Shown here: positions 1 through 4,463 of the stretch, one piece after another
Position numbering within the stretch: the first letter of the stretch is position 1
Layout of the letters: each line of letters begins with the position of its first letter
Source: DSFT01 sp032249175
Lineage (GTDB): Bacteria; Hydrothermota; Hydrothermia; LBFQ01; DSFT01
DNA length: 7,763 nt
Direction of reading: 5' to 3'
Assembly: GCA_032249175.1 (NCBI GenBank)
Contig: JAVVGK010000072.1
Location: 1-7,763, forward strand
Program-made: the position numbers and the translations under genes
The notes under the pieces: generated by a model
Told to the model about the DNA's origin: nothing
The model's input: the letters and a program-made list of their open reading frames with translations, nothing else
The model's database searches: none

Positions 1-515
1 CTTATAAGTAATTCAATAGCTTTATCATGAGAGCCTGCTTCATATTGATAATTAAAAAATGTATCTGGATTTATACCCATTTTTAAAAGCATATATTTAG
101 GTAGTAAATAACCGCTTGTAGATTTCTTGTCAGGAAAAGCCCAATTTTTATTTTTTAATTGACTAATACTATCTATATCTTTTAAAACAACAAATTGCCC
201 TCTATAAAAACCTTTACCATTCCTCAAAAATTTCAAAACCATTTCATATTTATCGCTAACTTCAATATAAACTAATGAAGGAACAAAAGCAAAGTCAAGA
301 AAACCAGCTTTAAGTTTATTTTCCACATCCTCATAATTACTACCTATATACAATTTAACAGGTCTTTTAAGCTCTTTTGATAAATCTTCTGCTATTTTTT
401 GAAGTTCATCATAAGTAGCAATTTCTTTTTGAGAAGTAAAAACACCAAGTACATAATAATCCCTTAATTGACAAGAAATTAAAAAACTAAGAAATAAAAA
501 TTTTAAAAACTTCAT
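1..515 (-). CDS. PhnD-family solute-binding lipoprotein, 3' part missing (runs off left edge)
   Basis: This reading frame is open from an ATG at 515-513 to the window edge and gives 171 residues. Residues 1-15 (MKFLKFLFLSFLISC) are a lipoprotein signal peptide with lipobox L-I-S-C and lipidated Cys15, so the mature protein should be membrane-anchored in the periplasm. The rest matches the phosphate/phosphite/phosphonate-binding (PhnD, TIGR01098/PF12974-type) periplasmic family. It has GSNYEDVENKLKAG (58-71), DFAFVPSLVYI (74-84), and WAFPDKKSTSGYLLP (125-139), whose S-T-S-G (132-135) corresponds to the oxyanion-binding loop of the family, followed by AGSHDKAIELL. Full members are about 300 residues, so a little over half is visible. 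There is no clear Shine-Dalgarno; the leader is A/T-only. It lies 38 bases downstream of the BtuG-like gene on the same strand and may be part of the cobalamin-riboswitch operon. The family call is firm; the ligand is unknown and may not be a phosphonate. Confidence 0.85.
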   Translation of the reverse strand, partial: MKFLKFLFLSFLISCQLRDYYVLGVFTSQKEIATYDELQKIAEDLSKELKRPVKLYIGSNYEDVENKLKAGFLDFAFVPSLVYIEVSDKYEMVLKFLRNGKGFYRGQFVVLKDIDSISQLKNKNWAFPDKKSTSGYLLPKYMLLKMGINPDTFFNYQYEAGSHDKAIELLI

Positions 516-537
516 TTTTAAATTTTAAAGTACATTT

Positions 538-553
538 GGGGGGCTTTGCCCCC
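538..553. terminator. GC-rich intercistronic hairpin, possible weak terminator or attenuator
   Basis: A perfect six-pair stem (GGGGGC at 539-544 with GCCCCC at 548-553, TTT loop) begins right after the stop codon of the beta-propeller gene. Read on the minus strand, the direction of both flanking genes, it is followed by AAATGTAC and has no U-run, so it is a poor intrinsic terminator there. On the plus strand it is followed by TTATTTT and would better block antisense transcription coming from the left. It may partly insulate the PhnD-like gene or stabilise the upstream mRNA end. Confidence 0.4.
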
Positions 554-1714
554 TTATTTTAAAATTTTCAAATATCCTTCATTCGTTTTAATAATATAAA
601 TGCCCCTGTTTAAACTTTTTAAATTTAACTTATTATCTCTTAAATGAAGAACTTTTCTTCCTGAAATGTCAAAAACTTGAATTTCTTGAATTTTTGAGAA
701 ATAAATAATATCATTTTTGATTTTATTGTTTTTAACAATTTCCTCTTTATTTAAACTTACAAATCCTTTAATAAATCCACTTCCAACATCACTATTATGA
801 TGAGTAAAATAATATGATGAATTATCACTTTCATTTAAAACATAAATAACATTAGGACCACTTGTAAATCCACCAAGAGAGAATTTAAAGAATTGACCAT
901 CAAAATCAATCCCTCCAAGACCACCATAATTTAATTTAAAACTATCAATCAAACTAAAATTACTTTTATTTATTTTATAAACTTTTACACTATCAAACTT
1001 CCAAACGCCAGCAAGAATATAATTATTACCAACAGCAAAGCTTGAAACATTTTCTAAATTTCTTGTGGAATCAATAATTTGAAATGTTATAGGATTTATT
1101 TTGTAAATTGTGGAATTATTTAAAGGATTGAAATTATTGTCATATGTTCCACTTGTCATTACATAAACATAATTATTATCACATTTCACGCCATTAGCAT
1201 TTGAACGCACTTTTAAATTTAGAACATCATTATTTGAAGGATTTATTTTATGGACAAATGAAGAATCATCATAACTATAATCACTATTTATTCCTGTTGA
1301 AGTTGAAAAGATATAGCCAAAACAATAAGTTATTGAGCTTGGTCTTTTATAAACTATTATTGAGTCAACAATTTGGAAGTTTTGAATAATGTAAATTTTA
1401 TTATTGAAAACATCTCCAAAATCTGTAAAGTATATTTTATCATTTACTTTAACAGCTTCTAATGGATTCATAAAACTTGGAAGTAATATCTCATATATGA
1501 TATTCTTATTTTTTATAAAGGCAATTGAGCCATCATCAGAAAATCCACCAGAATTTACAATAACGAAAGTATCAGAGAAATTTATTAGATAATTTGGAAC
1601 AGCCCTTGTTCCTGTTGGGAAGCTGTCAATAAGTTGATTTTGATATATCACATATACTTGTTTTGTATTTTGACCAATCACAAACGCTCCATAGCTTATT
1701 ATAAGGTATATCAT
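554..1714 (-). CDS. YncE/BtuG-like surface beta-propeller with C-terminal sorting domain
   Basis: The 386-residue protein starts with a short hydrophobic stretch (1-14) that may be a minimal signal peptide, although it has no basic residues. Residues about 18-320 are repeated blades in YncE style: 'VYVIYQNQLIDSFPTG', 'AVKVNDKIYFTDFG', 'KIYIIQNFQIVDSI', 'NYVYVMTSGTY', 'IYKINPITFQIIDS', 'VKVYKINKSNFSLIDSF'. Residues 341-386 form a Por/type-IX-like sorting domain (VFDISGRKV, then LNRGIYII, ending YLKILK), which implies surface export and anchoring. In Bacteroides, BtuG proteins are YncE-like propellers that bind corrinoids with extreme affinity on top of BtuB. The gene order and the riboswitch upstream support the same role here. 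The start is set by GGAGG at 1722-1726, and its ATG overlaps the TGA of the upstream gene (ATGA, 1711-1714), a sign of translational coupling. The propeller and sorting domain are clear; corrinoid binding is inferred from context. Confidence 0.8.
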   Translation of the reverse strand: MIYLIISYGAFVIGQNTKQVYVIYQNQLIDSFPTGTRAVPNYLINFSDTFVIVNSGGFSDDGSIAFIKNKNIIYEILLPSFMNPLEAVKVNDKIYFTDFGDVFNNKIYIIQNFQIVDSIIVYKRPSSITYCFGYIFSTSTGINSDYSYDDSSFVHKINPSNNDVLNLKVRSNANGVKCDNNYVYVMTSGTYDNNFNPLNNSTIYKINPITFQIIDSTRNLENVSSFAVGNNYILAGVWKFDSVKVYKINKSNFSLIDSFKLNYGGLGGIDFDGQFFKFSLGGFTSGPNVIYVLNESDNSSYYFTHHNSDVGSGFIKGFVSLNKEEIVKNNKIKNDIIYFSKIQEIQVFDISGRKVLHLRDNKLNLKSLNRGIYIIKTNEGYLKILK

Positions 1715-2796
1715 CTTCTTACCTCCTTTTTGATAAGTTTCCCTTTTCTTATTATAAACACACCTTTTGATTTAAAATTCATATATTTTCCATAAAAAAC
1801 TTTCTTGCCTTGCAGGTTATAAACTTCAACAATATCCTCATTTTTTATTTTCTCATCTAAATTGGCATAATAAATCTCAATTCCATCAATACAAGTGTTT
1901 TCCTTACTTCTTATAGCAATTATATTAACTGTATCAGAAACACTAAACGGACTTAAAATTTGTCTTGATTTTAAAGAATCTATTTCTCCAATACTATCTG
2001 CTCTTGAATTACTATAAAAAGCATTTATAAAATTCAGTTTTCCATTTCCACCATATATTATAACTGGTTTATTCGTTTTAATTTTAAAATCAATGCCATT
2101 TTTGTTAATTATATTTAAATTTCTAAAAATAATAATGCCATTTTCACCTATATTTAAACAATTTCCATCTACAAATTTTAATTTATTTTCCCAATCATTA
2201 GTATCTCCATTAATTCCAACAGCATAAATAATATCAGGCATTTGATAATTATAATTTTCATTTTGGCAATTTAAGCAAGCAGTAGCATCTAAATCAAAAC
2301 CTGAGCATAATGGACTTTTACACTTTTCTATCCAATCCGCTATTAAAATAAATTTTATAGTATCATTAAATAGGAATTTATCACCCATCCAAACATTTGG
2401 ATCATTAGGATTTGCTCCATAATTTGTTGGTTTTATCCCCGCAAGACCTTCCCAATAATATATATTATTTGAGCTTGTATCAAAAGGATAAATAAAAAAT
2501 AATTTTCCATTTTTTGAATAATAAAGAAGTCCAGGTTCAGCGAAAACTTGTGTATCAGGATTTGTTGATGTTATAAAAGCATTTTCAAATACTCTTATTT
2601 CTGAAATTGTAAATTTATTCTTAAAACCAAAAATAATAAATCCATATTTACCAAGAGATAAAACATCAAGTGATGGATTGGTAGGTGTAGCAGAAATAGG
2701 TGGAGCATTATAGACAATATAAGGATAATTATTTTGACCATACCATTGACCATCTCCATGTGAGAATAAATAAATTGTATCTATCCAAGCTACCAT
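1711..2796 (-). CDS. Corrinoid-operon surface protein, two tandem VLSLG/VFENAF-type domains plus sorting domain
   Basis: A 361-residue protein. The first domain (about 5-175) shows the landmarks of a cell-surface family known to me from genes beside TonB receptors: HGDGQWYGQN (13-22), DVLSLG (44-49), VFENAF (69-74), AEPG (86-89), YYSKNGKLFF (92-101) and GFDLDATA (166-173). The second domain (about 188-312) repeats the same order in diverged form: DIIYAVGINGD, LNIGENGIIIF, YGGNGKLNF, DTVNIIAI. Residues 322-361 are a sorting-domain tail (VYNLQGKKV, then KGVFIIRKG). Cys159, 164, 174 and 177 form a tight cluster, with Cys213 and Cys302 further on. No signal peptide is visible: the mature domain begins at about residue 5. 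The ATG at 2796 is chosen because GGAGG (2803-2807) sits six bases upstream, inside the end of the receptor gene, whose TAG it overlaps. It probably helps capture B12 at the surface; binding is not shown by the sequence. Confidence 0.7.
   Translation of the reverse strand: MVAWIDTIYLFSHGDGQWYGQNNYPYIVYNAPPISATPTNPSLDVLSLGKYGFIIFGFKNKFTISEIRVFENAFITSTNPDTQVFAEPGLLYYSKNGKLFFIYPFDTSSNNIYYWEGLAGIKPTNYGANPNDPNVWMGDKFLFNDTIKFILIADWIEKCKSPLCSGFDLDATACLNCQNENYNYQMPDIIYAVGINGDTNDWENKLKFVDGNCLNIGENGIIIFRNLNIINKNGIDFKIKTNKPVIIYGGNGKLNFINAFYSNSRADSIGEIDSLKSRQILSPFSVSDTVNIIAIRSKENTCIDGIEIYYANLDEKIKNEDIVEVYNLQGKKVFYGKYMNFKSKGVFIIRKGKLIKKEVRR
1722..1726 (-). promoter_or_regulatory. Shine-Dalgarno for the BtuG-like gene
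   Basis: GGAGG lies seven bases before the ATG at 1714 and inside the last codons of the two-domain surface gene (K-E-V-R-R-stop). With the ATGA overlap this fixes the start and indicates coupled translation. Confidence 0.85.
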
Positions 2797-4214
2797 CTCA
2801 AACCTCCTTTTAAGTTTATAGAAAAACTTTCTAATGGATAACCTTTTATAAATTCATAAGACTTATTCAAAAGATTTTTAAAGTAAATGTAAATGAAAAA
2901 TTTTTTAAATTCAAAAAATTTATAGTAATCTATTATTAAAATTGGCTCTAAATAAAAGCTTGAAGGATAATAATAACTTGGTCTTTTTGAGTAGTAAATA
3001 AAAACTAACTTATCTTTTAAGAATGAGCTAAAATTATAATTTATAGATATTGAAATTGTTAAGTTGGGTCTATATGGTAATATCATATTATCTGAAAGCT
3101 TATTTTTAATATATGAAATTGAGAGTTCTGAAAACTTATAATGATGATTTATTTCAAGACCATATAGTAATAAGTAATTTACATTTTGAGCTTTCCAATA
3201 ATTTCCATCAGGTAGCCATAAAATAGGATTTTGAATATAAGTTAAAAAAACACTAATTGGTTTATAATTCATTTCAAAATTATAAAAATTTTCTGGATTT
3301 AAGTTTTGATTACCAATAGCATAATTTGATTTGTAGTATAGCTCTGAAAAGTTAGGAATTCTTCTTTTTAATGAAATTTCAAATAAAATTGAATTTAATT
3401 TAAATGCCTTTGAAAATTTATAATCAAATTGAAAATTATTTTCGTCTAAAATTATTGAAAAATAACCAATTTGCTTTAAGGGTAATTTGAAGACAAATCT
3501 CTTATGAAGCGCTTCCATATTTGAAAAAATCGCTTCAAAATAATATAAATTCAATATATAACTTTCATATGGATTTTCATAATTATAGCGATAAAATTGA
3601 TAATTAAAATGAAAATTCTTATAAATTAAAATAAAACCTCTATAAATTTCAAAGTCATTTCCTTCATTACCATAACCCCTCAGTGGCATACCAAAGTTTC
3701 CATTATAAAAAATAACATTTAGATTTTTGAAATTAAAAAATCCTCCAATTTTATCTTCAAAATTATTTTTTCTTTGATATTCCCTATTGAAACTATCCCA
3801 ATATTTATAATTATTTTCATTATATGTTCTTTCAAATCCAAAAAATTCATTTTTATAATAAATTGAGAATTTGTTATATGAGCCAAGAAGAAGTCCAATT
3901 TCTCTATCTTTTGAAATTTCAAAATTTAATTTATAGTCATTTTTAATGATGTTTGAGCTACTTACTAAGTTTAAAGGTAAGGCATTAGCATAAAAGAAGC
4001 CCCATATCGGATTATTCAATTTTACATTATTTAAATAGATTTCATTTTGTTTATCTTCAAGCCCCCTTATTGAAATTACAATTCTATTAGAAAGTTCTCT
4101 AAAAATAATAGAGCTATTTTGTCTAAAAGCTTCTCTAAAATCTGAAAATTTATTTAAACTATCAATTTTATATAAAAATCTAAAAGTATCTATAACAATA
4201 ATAGTATCAAGCAA
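2790..4214 (-). CDS. btuB: BtuB-like TonB-dependent outer-membrane cobalamin receptor, short form
   Basis: A 474-residue beta-barrel protein, shorter than the roughly 600 of usual BtuB. DTIIVID at 3-9 resembles a TonB box. The plug shows ISIRGLEDKQNEIYLNNVKLNNP (47-69) but lacks the usual following G-x-S-x-LYGS-x-A-x-GGVINI segment; the chain passes straight into barrel strands at about 95. Barrel signatures are RRIPNFSELYY (284-294), GNQNLNPENF (301-310), LPYRPNLT (379-386), NLLNKSYEFIKGYP (447-460) and a terminal aromatic Trp474. The start is TTG at 4214, eight bases after GGAGG (4223-4227); no other start codon fits, and no signal peptide precedes it. The first gene after a cobalamin riboswitch, it overlaps the next gene by seven bases. 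It should import corrinoids across the outer membrane using TonB/ExbBD energy (those genes are not in the window). The TonB-receptor family is clear; the B12 substrate follows from the riboswitch and neighbours. Confidence 0.85.
   Translation of the reverse strand: MLDTIIVIDTFRFLYKIDSLNKFSDFREAFRQNSSIIFRELSNRIVISIRGLEDKQNEIYLNNVKLNNPIWGFFYANALPLNLVSSSNIIKNDYKLNFEISKDREIGLLLGSYNKFSIYYKNEFFGFERTYNENNYKYWDSFNREYQRKNNFEDKIGGFFNFKNLNVIFYNGNFGMPLRGYGNEGNDFEIYRGFILIYKNFHFNYQFYRYNYENPYESYILNLYYFEAIFSNMEALHKRFVFKLPLKQIGYFSIILDENNFQFDYKFSKAFKLNSILFEISLKRRIPNFSELYYKSNYAIGNQNLNPENFYNFEMNYKPISVFLTYIQNPILWLPDGNYWKAQNVNYLLLYGLEINHHYKFSELSISYIKNKLSDNMILPYRPNLTISISINYNFSSFLKDKLVFIYYSKRPSYYYPSSFYLEPILIIDYYKFFEFKKFFIYIYFKNLLNKSYEFIKGYPLESFSINLKGGLRW
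2803..2807 (-). promoter_or_regulatory. Shine-Dalgarno for the two-domain surface gene
   Basis: GGAGG lies six bases before the ATG at 2796 and within the receptor's final codons (K-G-G-L-R-W-stop). It decides the start of the next gene, whose ATG overlaps the receptor's TAG by seven bases. Confidence 0.85.
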
Positions 4215-4222
4215 GTTTTTAA

Positions 4223-4254
4223 CCTCCCCCCTTCCCGAACCCCAGCGGGAAGGG
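4223..4254 (-). promoter_or_regulatory. Riboswitch expression platform: hairpin next to the btuB Shine-Dalgarno
   Basis: On the minus strand CCCTTCCCG (4254-4246) pairs perfectly with CGGGAAGGG (4237-4229) around an eight-base loop. One base further on lies GGAGG (4227-4223), the ribosome site for the TTG start at 4214. There is no U-run, so control is more likely at translation than at termination. The same CCTTCCC arm can instead pair with GGGGAGG (4229-4223, seven pairs including one G-U), which would cover the Shine-Dalgarno directly. Two competing pairings for one arm fit a translational switch. The structures are visible by hand; the mechanism is inferred. Confidence 0.65.
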
Positions 4255-4260
4255 TTTGAA

Positions 4261-4406
4261 ACATGCAGGCAGGTCTTCCGGCTTAGGGCTAAAAACCCCT
4301 GAGCCTTCCCACCTTTCGGCAGTGGCTTTCAGGGGCAATTTTTATGCCCATCACGGCTGCTGGGACAGCGGGGGAATTTCACCCCTCTTCCCTGTCGCCT
4401 GCATGT
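4261..4406 (-). promoter_or_regulatory. Cobalamin riboswitch (aptamer)
   Basis: The minus strand carries a complete cobalamin aptamer. A ten-pair closing stem P1 (ACATGCAGGC at 4406-4397 with GCCTGCATGT at 4270-4261) encloses the conserved core: GGTGAAATTCCC, CCGCTGT, AGCAGCCGTGATGGG, the B12 box AGCCACTG (4327-4320), GGGAAGGC, and the closing GGAAGACCTGCC. CCCCTGA and TCAGGGG form the long arm around the B12 box, and the small terminal loop is CCGAAAGG (4319-4312). It binds a cobalamin and normally lowers expression of the gene that follows, here the BtuB-like receptor and the two genes translationally coupled to it. It is much richer in G+C than its surroundings, as expected for a structured RNA. 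Confidence 0.95.
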
Positions 4407-4463
4407 TTGAAAATTTTAAAGGACAAAATTAGGCATTAAAATTTTTAGGCTTAATTATTTTGC
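4407..4463. promoter_or_regulatory. Divergent intergenic region, presumed promoters for both directions
   Basis: Only 57 bases separate the riboswitch P1 stem from the TTG start of the divergent barrel gene. Transcription of both should begin here or slightly to either side. TAAAAT at 4437-4442 is a possible plus-strand -10 box. TATAAT on the minus strand at 4478-4473 is a possible -10 for the riboswitch RNA, although it lies inside the start of the barrel gene. Neither has a convincing -35 box at normal spacing, so the promoters are not fixed. The stretch also holds the signal-peptide-like frame beginning at 4436. Confidence 0.4.

Noticed and set aside
538..557. A strong intrinsic terminator between the propeller and PhnD-like genes
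   Set aside because: In the direction of both genes the hairpin is followed by AAATGTAC, not a U-run, so it is listed only as a possible weak terminator.
1201..1592. Two 62-residue plus-strand open frames (1201-1389 and 1404-1592)
   Set aside because: They lie antisense inside the BtuG-like propeller gene, have no ribosome site, and show no family-like composition; they are shadows of the real frame.
3719..3922. A 67-residue minus-strand open frame
   Set aside because: It overlaps the receptor gene in another frame on the same strand and has no supporting motif.
4215..4265. Upstream extension of the receptor frame into the riboswitch
   Set aside because: The frame has no stop there but encodes HVSNPSRWGSGRGEVKN, which is not a signal peptide and contains no start codon; it is structured RNA.
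4261..4406. A CRISPR-like or mobile-element inverted repeat at the ten-base ends
   Set aside because: The inverted ends are the P1 stem of the cobalamin aptamer, and the conserved B12 box and core lie between them.
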